Source: Larix kaempferi
Taxonomy: Eukaryota; Streptophyta; Pinopsida; Pinales; Pinaceae
DNA: 64,000 nucleotides
Assembly (NCBI GenBank): GCA_027924585.1
Contig: BSBM01000425.1
Span: 124,001 to 188,000, forward strand
Reading direction: 5' to 3'
Shown here piece after piece: positions 35,501 through 47,293 of this stretch. Each line of letters starts with the position of its first letter. The stretch's first letter is position 1. The notes beneath the pieces were generated by a model. The model searched no databases and was not told where the DNA came from. It saw nothing but the letters and a program-made list of their open reading frames with translations. Made by a program: the position numbers and the translations under genes.

Positions 35501-38175
35501 GTGTTCGGCACTTGATCTAAATCCATTATTAAATTGGAAATCATGAGATCTCCTCCTTGTATCTCCACTGCTTCCTACACCTCGGGTTCCCAACACAACA
35601 AATTTCGCCCCTTCAACACCCCTTTTGGTTCTGTATGCTCAAAAGTGCCGAGGTTACATTCTTTCCTTCTCTTGGAAATTATATGCAAGGGGTCATATTT
35701 GATGGCCACATCTTTTTTGAACCCTAGTGACTTCAATAACTCTTCCACCTCTAAAAAAGCTTCTTTATTCTTCCCAATGAAAAGCCCTACCTTCCAAGGA
35801 CATTTCACAACTGTGCTCTTCTTATGTTTCAGGAATTACATCTCTTCCAGGGCTAATTTCTGTTTGATAAATTCAAGAGCAAAGATCCGCAATGTCAGAA
35901 AAGCGGGTAGAACATAAGACTCCTACACAAAAATGTACAATCTAATAATTGTAGCTTCTTTTAACAAAAACTAGTCACCGACTGCTAGTTTGTCCTTCAA
36001 CTGCATCATTGTTTTCATTTCAGGTAGCACTCTAGGCAATTCTTCCCCAAAAATGACTTTATAAATAGGGGGCAAAACATAGTTCAAATAATTGAAAACA
36101 TTGTCTACCAGAACATCAGTCTCAAGCAGCGAGGAGAAATGTGGGCTTTCGCCGCTACTGTACATAATAATTTTCATCAACTGCATCTGATAACTAAAAA
36201 ACCTAGTACTCAGGAAATTGCTTAACTGTACATGTATCTTTTCCGCCAAAAATTCATCAAACTTTAGGGGTGGGATAAGCCCGCTTTCGAACCTAGCCAA
36301 ACTGATGCTAATCCTAAAGAGTAAACCTAATTGGACTTCAGTCACCCACAAATCAATATCCAACCCTAGAAACTGAGCTAACAAAGAATGAACCAATTGG
36401 GAATTGTCATAAAAAAGGATGACATTTAGGGGGCAGGGTTCCTCGGAGATTTTGGAGTCGGGTTTCAAGCATGTGGCTAAGAAGGCTTGATAGCTTTCGA
36501 GGCTAATTTGGAGGTACAAGGAAACCAATGACTCTTCAGAAAAACCCTCCAACTCTTGGTACTAAGACTCTGGAATGAAAAAGGAATCCCTAGCAGCTAA
36601 CGCATCTATATTACAGATGACTTTGGACCTACGGGCATCCATAATTACCCTTTGAGGTTCTGAGTAATTAGAAGAACACCACACTACAAACTCAGGAAAA
36701 GAGAACACCTGGTCAAAGCAAAAGAAAATGAACGATGACTTAAAGACTCCATAGATATCTAGTCCTTGTTCATGCAAGGTTTCCAGTCTCTTCTTAGTTC
36801 CCAAAACTGGGAGTTGAATGCATGTGTCAAATACATCTGCGTTTCTATCTTCTAGGGCTATCTTAACCCTAGAACTAGTAGAAGCTTCTACTTCCGTCAT
36901 CTTATGACTATAAAAGACTTAGATTTTTTAGAGAATGGCAGTTGCAGACCCTACCTGACACTTTGGAAGCCCTGCACGAACCCTGTCAAAGGTTCTATCA
37001 CCTTGATCGTCTTCCACACATCGAGAGGCTCCATTACTTCGACAGGTTTTTGGAAACAAATTTCAACCTTCGCAGCCACTTCTTATATATATAACCATAT
37101 TTCCATAACTCTTCATATCTTTGGCCTGCCGTCCTTTGATCGCAGCCATCTGAACTCTCACATGTTTACTTTCAATTGTCAAATCTGACTGCCCCCTTAC
37201 CCGCTAATTTGACAACCTACCAATCTCCACCATTGCATCCTCACCGCTAATTCTTATCTGGGTCGTTAATCTCATTTGCATGCATCTACAGGGTAGCATC
37301 TCATTCACCCTAAAAGCTTCTCCTATATCACTCTTTCTCTATGCAACAAGCTACGGAGCTGACACCTGTATGGCGAGACCCGGTCCATCGCATCTACCCT
37401 ACCACTATTCATCGTGCTACTTCTTGATGCGACGATGTATGAGGACTTTCCATTTCTTCTCAGATGTGTATCTATGGTGAGTCCTCATACTCGACTTAGA
37501 CTTTAGATTTTTCATATGCTGGTGGGGTCTTCCCTTTTATACCCTGTGCATTTCAGACTACCCCCAGCCATTGATTTGGCTCTTCTTTCGACCCAAATCG
37601 TAGATCTATCAGAGAATAAGGCCCTTTTTTTCGGTAAATAGACCTAAACCCTTGGATCTCAAAAATATCATCTCCAATGTAGATCCTCGTATATGACCCC
37701 ACCATCGCATGCACCTAACCGAGCATTGTTCACTGCTCTTTCCTCTTTACAACGTGCTCCTAAGACAACACCTGTCTGACGGGCTCCAGCCCATTGTGTA
37801 CTCATATTCCCTTTCTTCCTCCTGACTTGGCCATGCGACGGTCTTTTTAAAACCGTAGATCTTGCTCCCGCCCTTGATCAATGGTGCTGATCTGTGTGAC
37901 ATTTAATCTTTCATAAATTTTCCAAAGGATTATAGGTTTTAGGGTATTTCTCCGTTTATCTTAAGTCATTCTTTTCACCTATTAATACTTAGCCCTTGAC
38001 ATTAGCCCTTTATTACATATGACCCCTTCTAGACCATTCTGTCTCCTTCTTTAGAACCTAGCCATTGCCGATGGAGATCACTTCAAGATTTTTTCTTAGG
38101 TAGCTGTCTGACCTTCCATCTTCCATGTACAGGTCTTTATGTTGTAAAAGAGAAAAAAATATATAGGTGCTAACA
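32509..38175 (-). repeat. A 5' LTR (about 5.67 kb)
   Basis: This is the direct-repeat partner of 6003-11649. It starts TGTTAACACC and ends GGTGCTAACA, and it lies next to the primer site. It contains the better-preserved copy of the U3 frame (33596-36900), the TATA box (33488-33499) and AATAAA (33179-33184). Confidence 0.92.
33596..36900 (-). pseudogene. U3-encoded protein of A, 5' LTR copy (about 1,100 codons)
   Basis: All long open pieces (36900-36562, 36552-35971, 35808-35575, 35463-34969, 34788-34474, 34113-33901) are in the same reading frame. The frame is therefore preserved over about 2.9 kb and broken only by roughly a dozen stops, with one small deletion near 33740. The start is MTEVEAST. 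The N-terminal domain has FDTCIQLPVL, PCPLNVILFYDN, LGLDIDLWVTEVQLG, PPIYKVIFGEELP and VEELLKSLGFKKDV. An acidic MDMDTEEGN linker, a Lys/Glu/Leu coiled coil (about 34950-34340) and a helical C-terminal domain follow. It shares order and several motifs with the B frame. The function is unknown. Its sense is that of gag-pol and its place is U3, so in the genomic RNA it would lie in the 3' part. Confidence 0.8.
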
Positions 38176-38471
38176 GAGTGTATAAGTCAATAAGTGAATG
38201 ATCAAATAGAGTTCCTCCCACACTCTATTTATACATGACATGACTTTCCTAATAAACTAGCAGGGCCGACTTGTCTAAGATAGTGTAATAACCCATGGTT
38301 AACTTAACTCAGAGCCGACCCCACACTTTGTGGTCTAATAACCCATCACATGCAAGTTTCGACACTTGTCAATACAAATGATGACACTTCCATATAGAGT
38401 AATAATACCATTTCTATAGGAGTGCAATATACATATGTGAAATACATTCCAAAGTTACAAATACATCAACA
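38176..38471 (-). repeat. D 3' LTR, proximal fragment
   Basis: This continues the D LTR after element A; the first five bases (gagtg) are the second TSD copy of A. It matches 43930-44235, including GGCCGACTTGTCTAAGATAG and the ATACATCAACA end. Confidence 0.9.
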
Positions 38472-38480
38472 CTCCCTCTT
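38472..38480 (-). promoter_or_regulatory. D polypurine tract
   Basis: The minus strand reads AAGAGGGAG directly before the 3' LTR, identical to the tract of element C. Confidence 0.8.
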
Positions 38481-38963
38481 AACTAGGAAGGTATTTCTCG
38501 ACACAGATCTACTAGCACAAGTCTTCTTCTCTAGATCATCGTCACTGGATCATCATCGTCATTGCTGCTGCTATCTCAATCAATCTCTAATCTACTCATC
38601 ATAGGAAGTTCTACAGAGACAGATATTTTTCATGCTGGATGTAGGACTAGCCTCCATGTAGGTCTTCATAATCTCTGCGAGCAAGCCATCAAGTAGGTAC
38701 ACCATAGGACTGATTACACTACCTCTGCAAAACCTAGAAGATCTCTCAGGACTAATCATATGCCACCGCAAAACCTACAAGAGCATCTCAGGATTGATTA
38801 TATGCCTCTGCAAAACCTGTATACCCTACTATCACATTATCATCTTCAGATCACCTCATAGTCCACAGAGCACAACCCAGATGCACATCACACAAAACTT
38901 ACACTCACCAACATGGGAAGACACACTTCAACCATCCGTGAAAGGCTCAACACTATATCAATT

Positions 38964-39187
38964 ACCATGGAAAGACAAACCTCAACCATGTCGGAATGGC
39001 TCTAGCCCTTACATCAATGACCATGGAAAGTCAAAATTCAACCATCTCGGAATGGCTCCATCCCTTACATCAACGACCATGGCAAGACAAAATTCAACCA
39101 TGTCGGAATGGCTCCTGCCCTTACATCAGCAACCATGGCAAGACAAAATTCAACCATGTCAGCATGGATCATGTGCATCTGTGTCTC
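38964..39187 (-). repeat. 56-bp tandem array in the 3' untranslated region of D
   Basis: Units start with ACCATGG at 38964, 39020, 39076 and 39132, exactly 56 bases apart, with few differences. Each has CCAT-GTCGGA-ATGG, a small inverted repeat. The array sits where element C has its 70- and 55-bp hairpin arrays but is unrelated in sequence. Its last unit overlaps the end of the pol remnant. Confidence 0.9.
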
Positions 39188-40690
39188 CGAACTCATCACT
39201 TCCCCTTGGAAGTACACCAAGCCTCTCTCTGAAGTACTCAAACTTCACTCTGGCCAATGGATTGGTCAACACATCGGCTATCTTCTCATCCATCACAACA
39301 TACAGGAGCTTCACTGCTCCTCTTTGCACCATATCCCTGATATAGTGATACTTGATCTCAATGTGCTTCGAATTATCATGGAGCACTCAGTTCTCGGACA
39401 ACTTCGCACAGCTCTGGTTGTCGCAATATATACAAGTAGCAATCAACTGGATATCAAACAAATCATACAGTAGCTTCCTAAGCCATACTTCCTCACAACT
39501 AGCCGAACAAGCTATGACATACTCTGCTTCGGCTGTACTCAGTGCCACACAGGACTGCTTCCTGCTAAACCAAGAGATCATACTAGATCCCATACTGAAG
39601 CAGCACCGCGAAGTGCTCTTCCGATCGATGGCACTTCCTGCCCAATCTGAATCAACATAACTCTCTAGTTTAAACTTTTGATTCACCTCATACTTGAGCC
39701 CATAGTCAACTGTACCCTTCAGGTACCTCAGAATATGCTTTGCAGCTATCAGGTGAACATGTCTCAGATCTTTCAAATACTGGCTCAAGGTGTTCACCAC
39801 AAAGTAGATATCTGGTCTCGTATTCATTAGGTACATCAAGGAAACAATCATTTGATGATACATTATGGCATCAACCGGCTCAGATGAAGCATCACATAGA
39901 AGCTTCAGGTTCGATGCCATATGTGTGGCCATGGCCTTAGAGTCCATCATCCTGAACCTCTTCAGGATCTCTACTGCATAATTCCCTTGTACAAGGAAGA
40001 TTCCATCCACACTCTGCCACACCTCCATGCCTAGAAAGTAGTGCATCATACACAATTCCTTCATCTTGAACTTGACAATAAGCTTCCTCTTCGTATCGAC
40101 AATCAATCTATCCTCACCTGTAACAAATAGGTCATCCACATACAATAGTAGTATCACTAGATTTCCTTCCTCAACCTTGTATTGAAGGTTGGAATCCGCT
40201 TTACTCTTGGTAAAGCCGAAATTGGATAGGAAGCTATCTATCCTTCCCTACCAGGTCCTGGGTGCCTGTTTCAGACCATACAGGGCTTTATTTAGTTTGC
40301 ACACATGAGTCCCCCTGTCATGCGTCTCAAACCCAAGTGGCTACTCCACATACACTTCCTCTTTAGCTACACCATTCAAGAAGGCAGTCTTGACATCAAT
40401 ATGGTGTACCTTCCACTTCATCACTACAACCACAGAAAATACTGATCTAATGGAAGTATATCTGCCTACAGGAGAAAAAGTATCATCATAATCAATCCCT
40501 TCTTTTTGGGAGAAGCCACGAGATACAAACCTAGCTTTGTATTTCTCTATCCTTCCATATGCAGCATGCTTGATCTTATAGATCCATTTGGAAGTCACAA
40601 AAGACTTCCCTTTAGGTCTTGGGACCACATCCCAAACATCATTCTTCATGATCGACTGGTGTTCCTTGATCATAGCATTCTTCCATTACT
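39159..40690 (-). pseudogene. D pol remnant: RT and RNase H
   Basis: One frame with stops reads downward from about 40690. It begins in RT ([43 protein letters not shown]), continues through YVDD in [12 protein letters not shown] (about 40130), and on into RNase H ([27 protein letters not shown]) ending with [16 protein letters not shown]. It is very similar to the same region of C. In-frame stops interrupt it at several points between 40340 and 40160 and at 39387. Nothing of protease or integrase is left; the remnant joins a short piece of the integrase-RT linker at about 40690-40770. Confidence 0.92.
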
Positions 40691-40789
40691 GCATCCCGAA
40701 TCCTGGGAACTTCAGATTCTTCAATATCTTCAATAGATAGTTTTCTTTGAATTTCATTGTTAAAACAAATGTCGTATTCCTTCTTTTGT

Positions 40790-42097
40790 AGGTGATTGTA
40801 TACGATCTTTCCTACAAGTCAAATTCAATTGCATGATTAGAAACTTCTCATACTTTATAGAACAAAATATTACACATAAGAATATATGGCATACAGTCAT
40901 GCAATTATCTTATCCAATGCTTCAATACAATATTTATCCATATCCTATATTCACACAGTAACTTTCTAGATGCCTTCCATCTCTACCAGAACATTTGTTA
41001 AGATTGTGCACAACTCTCAACATGTTAGCAAAGAGGTTTCATTCTATATAAGTAGCAATGGAATGTTGTACAGTACCATAGGCCACTTACCCATTACTTG
41101 CATATTAGTAGTATCTTGTTCATTAATGCAACTTTTCTAATATGCATAATACATATCCTAAATCCAGGAACATAAATATGTACATGACTGGACAACATCA
41201 TTTAAGTAATCATATATACAAGAAATAACAATTCAAATACTTATCTTTGTTTGGTTGTAGGGTGAACTCCCTCTCAATATTTGCTTCCTTGCAGGAACTA
41301 CTGGAGTGTGCTCTGTCTTGATCTTTGCTTTCTTGCAGGAACTTTTGGAGTGTGCTCCCTCTTGATCTTTGCTTCTTGGATTACCTGTCCTTGAGCTTAT
41401 ATCCATCCTAGACCACTATGCATGCTTAAGTGTGCACTAGTGTCATCCTCAAGATCTCATACATAATCATACATGCATTAGTATAATATCAATACTATCA
41501 AAACATCATGATTCTAAATAATCTTAAATATGTATGATCATGATCATTTCATACATCAGTAATAAGCATTAGTATTCAAGGTTTCAGGGAAGACTTCTTT
41601 TACTCATGCATATTCTTATTTGACCATAGGACTCTTTTGGTTAGTCATATCATCAATCAAGGTAAGAGACATACTATTCATAAACCCTTGATTCTAACTT
41701 CATGAATAATCATTATCAATCATACAAATGTATAAGATCCTAACACAAGGTAGGATTCTAAATTGATATAGGAAAAGCATACATGGTTATCATATTTGCT
41801 ATTTATGTCTAGCAATGTTTTCTTGTTCTCTTCAATGACCTGCATACTCATAAGTTCATTGTTGTAGAACCAAAAATATACATACCTCGTAAGCAGATCT
41901 TCTATGTGGTCAAAGACTATGGATGAGTCTTTGTCTTCATGTCATCATGGTCATAGAACTTGATTTGTCTTGTCTTGATGTACTTGTATCTTGTTAGCAC
42001 ACAACATCATCCTCATACAACACCACAAGTGAATTAATACAATTATAAGTGTCGTAAACCTAATCAATGAATGTATTCTATTGTTCACATGTATTCA
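40790..42097. other. Unassigned 1.3 kb in place of protease and integrase of D
   Basis: This AT-rich stretch lies between the RT and gag remnants where C has protease and integrase. I see no coding frame. It has a local duplication of about 60 bases at 41270-41380 (a TTGCAGGAAC..TGGAGTGTGCTC phrase occurs twice). The right border is blurred with the end of gag. It may be filler from a deletion repair or unrelated DNA; no TSD is evident. Confidence 0.45.
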
Positions 42098-42943
42098 TTA
42101 TAAAACAATCATAATTGTACTAACCTCAATGAACTTAATAGATTTCAAAACATACCTATAATTCATACCTGTCAGATTGTTGTTTGCTGTTGTTCTTTTG
42201 TTCTTAGGACAATCCGAGGAAAAGTGTCCCTTCTCATTACATGTGAAGCATCTCAGATCTTTCTTATCTCTATGATGATGGTGTTGTGAAGATCTCTTGT
42301 TATGAGATGGTTCTCTCTTAGTCTTCTTGGTATGTGTTGTGGGAGATTGATCTTCATTCCCCATCTTTTCTTCTCAGGCCACAAGCCTAGCTTCTTTTTT
42401 AGAACATTCCTCCCACATTCTACCGAAGGAGATCAGTTTCCTTCTTGCAAAGATTCCTTGGATGAAGGAGTCCCATGACCTAGGTAGGCCATTCAATGTG
42501 GTCATTACAATTTCACCATTCTCCACTACTTCATCCAGAGCTTCAAGTTGTTCCTTGATTTGAGAGACCTTAGAAAAGTAGGATCGAATGGTCTCTCCAT
42601 TCTGGAGCTTTACCCCTTTCAACTAGTTCCGCAGAGTCACCTTCTGATTTATGTTCTTTCCTTCAAAAAACTAGGTCAATGAGTCAAACATATCCTTAGG
42701 TGTCTTTAGAGAAGACACATGGGGTATTAGATGGTCCTTTATAGAATCAGTAATGATTCTCTCAGCCTTGACCAATTTCTTCTTATGTAAGGCCTTATCC
42801 TCTTCTCCCTCTGGGATTGGAACCTCTTCACTTATGTAAGTGTCCAACTCATTCTCTTCTAGGATTGACCCAATCCTACACTTCCATGCTTGGAAGTTAT
42901 CAACCCCTCCAAGCTTATCCTCAAGCTTGGTGTGGTGAGACAT
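42098..42943 (-). pseudogene. D gag, decayed
   Basis: The frame starts [17 protein letters not shown] at 42943, matching the gag start of C. It continues through [19 protein letters not shown] and [13 protein letters not shown] to the zinc knuckle [14 protein letters not shown] (about 42205-42250). The three open pieces (42961-42671, 42622-42374, 42364-42098) share one frame, so only stops break it. After the knuckle the similarity to C ends within about 15 codons, at the border of the unassigned stretch. It would encode the capsid-forming protein. Confidence 0.9.
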
Positions 42944-43668
42944 CTTTAAAGAGTAGTTCAAATGGAAATAGAAAAGATTTAGGTCTTACCAATGATTTGC
43001 TAAAAAATGGATTTGGAACTGGATTAGGGTTTGTCATTGTCAGAGAAACCCTAAAAATTGAAACTTTGAATTTCAAACATCGGAAAGGATAGAAAGATGC
43101 GCCTTGCTGAGCTGATCAAGATGGTATACTAAGAATTTGAAAACTACAACGTTTTAACCCTCGAAATTACTTTTGAAACTTTTGGATTCACTAGGGAGGA
43201 CCCTGAATTAGGGTTTGACTTTCCTGGAGCTTCACCCAACCAAAAGTTTGATCCAAAGCTCTAAACTTCGATTTTTCCAAGGTGCTTCCATCTATCGTCT
43301 CAGATTGCAGAAATTCCAACTTTTGCAGAAACCCTAATTTCTGGATTCACTATACAGGACCCCAAACTAGGTTTTGATTTTCCCAGAGTTTTACCCAACT
43401 AAAAAGTTCAATCCAAATCTCTAAACTTTGATTTTTCTGAAGAGCTTGTAGCCGTGGTCTCAAAATTCAGAAATTTCGATCTTTGTAGAAACCCTAATTT
43501 TTAGGTCAAAAATTTAAAGTGCTCAGAATTGAATTATGTCTTGACAGAAAGATGTGCCTTGCTGAGGAGAGTCAATCTAGCCTCCTACCTTTCAAGACCT
43601 GTGGAGAGAAACCCAAAAAACAAGAAGCCCTAGCTTACGCAGTTGCAAAGTGTCTTCTTCTCAGGTTA
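42944..43668 (-). repeat. D leader with a 159-bp tandem duplication
   Basis: The leader repeats a segment starting GGATTCACTA at 43184 and at 43343. Each copy contains a ...TTAGGGTTTGA/TAGGTTTTGA... segment, a TTTACCCAACTAAAA-like segment, and closes with GCAGAAACCCTAATTT-like sequence. Element C has only one such unit in its leader, so the duplication is specific to D or was lost from C. Confidence 0.7.
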
Positions 43669-43680
43669 GCTTTGATACCA
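43669..43680 (-). promoter_or_regulatory. D primer binding site
   Basis: The minus strand reads TGGTATCAAAGC directly after the 5' LTR. This is the initiator tRNA-Met site with one G-to-A change. Confidence 0.85.
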
Positions 43681-44235
43681 TGTTAGATTTTAAGCATTGA
43701 TTCAATATGATCTAGGATCTTATACGAGAGAATAACATGTACAGTATATCAATCACAAGAAGCAATCACAAAAGACAATAGACACACAGAGTATCCTTGG
43801 GGAAAACCAATAAGGTGAAAAACCCCAATAACTTCCTCAAAGATAAAAAGAGCAATGATACAACCCAAGTACAAGAGATAGTCCTCCTAGCAGCTTCTCC
43901 TCCTTCCTCACTTGTGCGCCACTCTCCAATGAGTTTATAAGTGAATAAGTGAATGGTCAAATAGAGTTCCTTCTGCACTCTATTTATACATTAATTGACT
44001 TTTGTAATAAACTAGCACGGCCGACTTGTCTAAGATAGTCTAATAACCCATGGTTAACTTAACTCAGGGCCGACCCCACACTTGGTGGTCTAATAACCCA
44101 TCACATGGAAGTTGCGACACTTGCGACACTTGTTAATACAAATGACGACACTTCTGTATAGAGGAATAATACCATCTCTATAGGAGTACAATATACATAT
44201 GTGAAATACATTCCTAAGTTACAAATACATCAACA
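43681..44235 (-). repeat. D 5' LTR
   Basis: The 555-bp LTR starts TGTTAGATTTTAAG and ends ATACATCAACA. It is the intact partner of 5748-6002 plus 38176-38471. It has a minus-strand TATA box (GTATAAATAG) at about 43979-43988. TSD ccacc follows at 44236-44240. It shares the GGCCGAC and TCTAATAACCCAT segments with the C LTR, so C and D are related families. Confidence 0.92.
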
Positions 44236-44240
44236 CCACC

Positions 44241-47200
44241 TACCCCTAAACCCGACTTCTCTCTCTCTCCCCCTATTACCTAATACCCCCCTACTCTCTC
44301 TATATACACACACACAAACTCATCTGCCTCCTCCCACCCCTATAAAAAAAACCCCTCTTTCCTCTCTCTATCTGGAACCTTACCGACTAACCCTTGCTAA
44401 CCCCCTCTCTCACTCTCTCTCCCCTCTACTTGTCCATCTACCCATTATCCTCACCAATTTTCCCTCTCAAAACAACTTAAAACCCACCCTCTCTCCCCCT
44501 CTCTTTGTCTACCATAAGCCCACCCTCTCTCTCTCTCTATCTATCTATATCCCCTACTCCTAAAACTAATCATTGCACCTCTCCCTCCCTCTCCCCTCTC
44601 TCTCCTAACCACCCACTCCTACAAAATACATCCTTTCCCTCTAACTAACCTACTCATCCCTAAACCACTAAAACTCCTAATCCCTAACTCTTTCTCTTCC
44701 TTGACACCCCCACTCCTACCCCTAATCATTAATCTCTCATATCCCTCTCTCTTTCACCCTCTTCCTCTCTCTCTCTCTCAACCCTCTACACCTCCACCTA
44801 CTCATAACCCACAAATCTCTCTCTCTCCCCTACTCCCTAAACCCTCCCAATCTCTATAGCTCAAACTCACCCCGCTACTCCCACCCCTACAACTAATCCC
44901 CCCACTCCATCTACCACTCTCTCTCTATATCTCCCCCCTCCTTTCCCTAACAATTATTAACACCCTCCACCTACCCCCAACCCCCATCACCCTCTCCGAC
45001 TACTCAAATATATCCCTCTTCTCTCTAAATTCCATACTCCTCCCCAAAACCTCTCAATCTTTATATTTTTCTCTCCCCCAACCCCCTCACCTCCCTACTC
45101 GTAATAACCCATCATGCACAACCCACTACTCCTCCACCTACCCATAAAACCCACTTCTCTCTCTCTCCTCTACTACACCTACCCCTAACACGCACCTTTC
45201 TCTCTCTCTCTCTCCTACCACACTCCTTAACTATACCCTTTTCACTCAAAAAAATTTCTTGTCCCCAAACCATTAAACACATGATCTCTACCTCTTTTTC
45301 TCCCCCAATGTATCTCCTACTCCTACCCATAATAACCCCCAAACTCTCTCTCTACCCCTAACCTATGTTTCTCTCTCTACCCCCTAACCTATCTAGCTCT
45401 CTCTAATCATAACCCCCCCTCTCTCTCCCTAAATCCTTCCTACTCCCCCTACCACTAACCCCTCTCCTCTCTCTCTCCTAAAACCCCTCCCCCTACCACT
45501 TATCCCTATATCTCTCCCTTTCTATCTATATCCCCTAAACCTAAAACTATCCATCCCACCTCTCACTCCCTCCTTCCTTACCTCTCCCCCCTTTCTCTCC
45601 CCTAACCACACACTCCTACACTATACATCCCTTCCCTCTAGCTACCCTACTCATACCCAAAGCACTAAAGCTCCTAATCTCTTACTCTTTATCTTACCCA
45701 ACACCCCTCACCCCACCCCTAATCACTAATCTCTCATCCCCTCCCTCTTTCACCCTCTCTCTCTCTCTCTCTCTCTCTCTCAACTCTCTACACCACCAAT
45801 CCCTCTAGCTCAAACAAACTCACCCCACTACTCCCACCCCTACAACTAATCCCCCTACACCCTCTTGCACTCTCTCTATCTATATCTATCCCCTCCTTTC
45901 CCTAACACTTATTAATATCCTCTATCATTCTCTCTCTTCCCTACTCCTCTACCTACCCGTAACCCCCATCCCCATCTCCCACTTTTCAAATATAACTCAT
46001 TTCTCTCAAAATTCCCTACTCCTCCCCAAATCCTCCCAATTGCTATCTTTTTTCTCTCCCCCAATGCCCTCCTATCCCTACCCATAATAACTCTACCTCA
46101 TCTCTCTCTCCTTCAACTCCCTACTAATCCATCTACCCCTAACATCCACAATTCTATCTCTCACACAACCCCCTGAAACCCTCTTGTTCTCTCTCTATCT
46201 ATCCACAAAGATTCACCTCCCTAGTCCAACCCCTATAACTAAATTCCCACCTCCACCTCTCGCTCTATCCCACCTCCTCCCCCTAACCCTTAATAACCCC
46301 CCCCCTCTCTCTCCCCCCACTATCTATCTAACTATTTATCTATCTACTCTACTTCTACCAGTAACTAGCTGACCTCTCTCTCTCTCTCTCTCTCCCCTAA
46401 CCACCCACTCCTATACTACACATTCCTTCTCTCTAACTAACATACTCCTCACCAAACCACTAAATATCCTAATATCTAACACTTTCGCTTCCCAAACACC
46501 CCTCCCTCTAACCCTAATCATCAATCTCTCATCTCTCTCTCTCTCTCAACACTCTATACCTCCACCTATGCATAACCCACAACCCTCTATATGCCCCCCT
46601 ACTCCCTAAAAACCCCCCAATCTCTCTAGCTCAAACAAACTCACCCCACTAATCCCACCCCTACAACTAATTCCCCTACTCCATATCCCACTCTTTCTCT
46701 ATCTATCTCCCCTCCCTTCCTTAACAATTTTAACACCCTCTATAACTCTCTCTCTTCCATACTCCTCTACCTACCCCTAACCCCCATCCCCCTCTCCCAC
46801 TCCTAAAATATATCTTGCTTCTCTCTAACTTCCCTACTCCCCAAACTCTCTCAATCTTTATATTTTTTCCTCCCCCAACCCCCTCCTCTCCCTACCCATA
46901 ATAACCCCGCCTCAACTCTCTTTCTCTCTCTCCCCCATTCAACTCCCTACTAATACCCCTAACCCTAACCTCCACCATTCTATCTCTCCCCCACCCCCCT
47001 AAAACCTATTTTTTCTCTCTCTAACTATGCACACACATTCACCTCCCTACTACAACCCCTATAACTAAACCCCCTCCTCCACCTCTCTCTATATCCAACC
47101 TCCTCCCCTAACCCTTATTAACCCCCTCTCTCACTCTCCCTCTCCCCTACTCATCTACCATCCCATAACCACCACTCCTTTCTCTCTCCCCCACCATCTA

Positions 47201-47245
47201 TATACCTATATATCTATCTACTCTACTCCTACCACTAACTAGCTA

Positions 47246-47293
<48 letters not shown>

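Larger units (their letters stand above)
6003..38175 (-). mobile_element. Element A: Ty3/gypsy with giant LTRs, carrying B and C
   Basis: A is bounded by TGTTAACACC and GGTGCTAACA and flanked by the perfect TSD gagtg (5998-6002 and 38176-38180). Its LTRs are 6003-11649 (3') and 32509-38175 (5'), each about 5.65 kb. The internal region is about 6.5 kb after B and C are removed, so A alone is about 17.8 kb. Domain order on the minus strand is gag, protease, archaeal-type RNase H, RT, RNase H, integrase. All genes are interrupted by stops. In the first 300 LTR bases I count about 22 differences: younger than or similar to D, much older than C. The Athila/Tat branch of Ty3/gypsy is the likely home. 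Confidence 0.92.
5748..44235 (-). mobile_element. Element D: old Ty1/copia retrotransposon, host of element A
   Basis: D has two LTRs: a 5' LTR at 43681-44235, and a 3' LTR split by element A into 5748-6002 and 38176-38471. The 5-bp TSD ccacc flanks both ends. Its first base pair TG is mutated to TT in the left LTR. In the first 150 bases of the two LTRs I count about a dozen differences, so D is old. The internal region has gag and RT/RNase H remnants clearly related to element C, but protease and integrase are missing. After A and its passengers are removed, D is about 6.3 kb. Confidence 0.9.

Noticed and set aside
38794-39473. Plus-strand frames up to 183 codons near the D 3' end
   Set aside because: They overlap the 56-bp tandem array and the antisense of the pol remnant.
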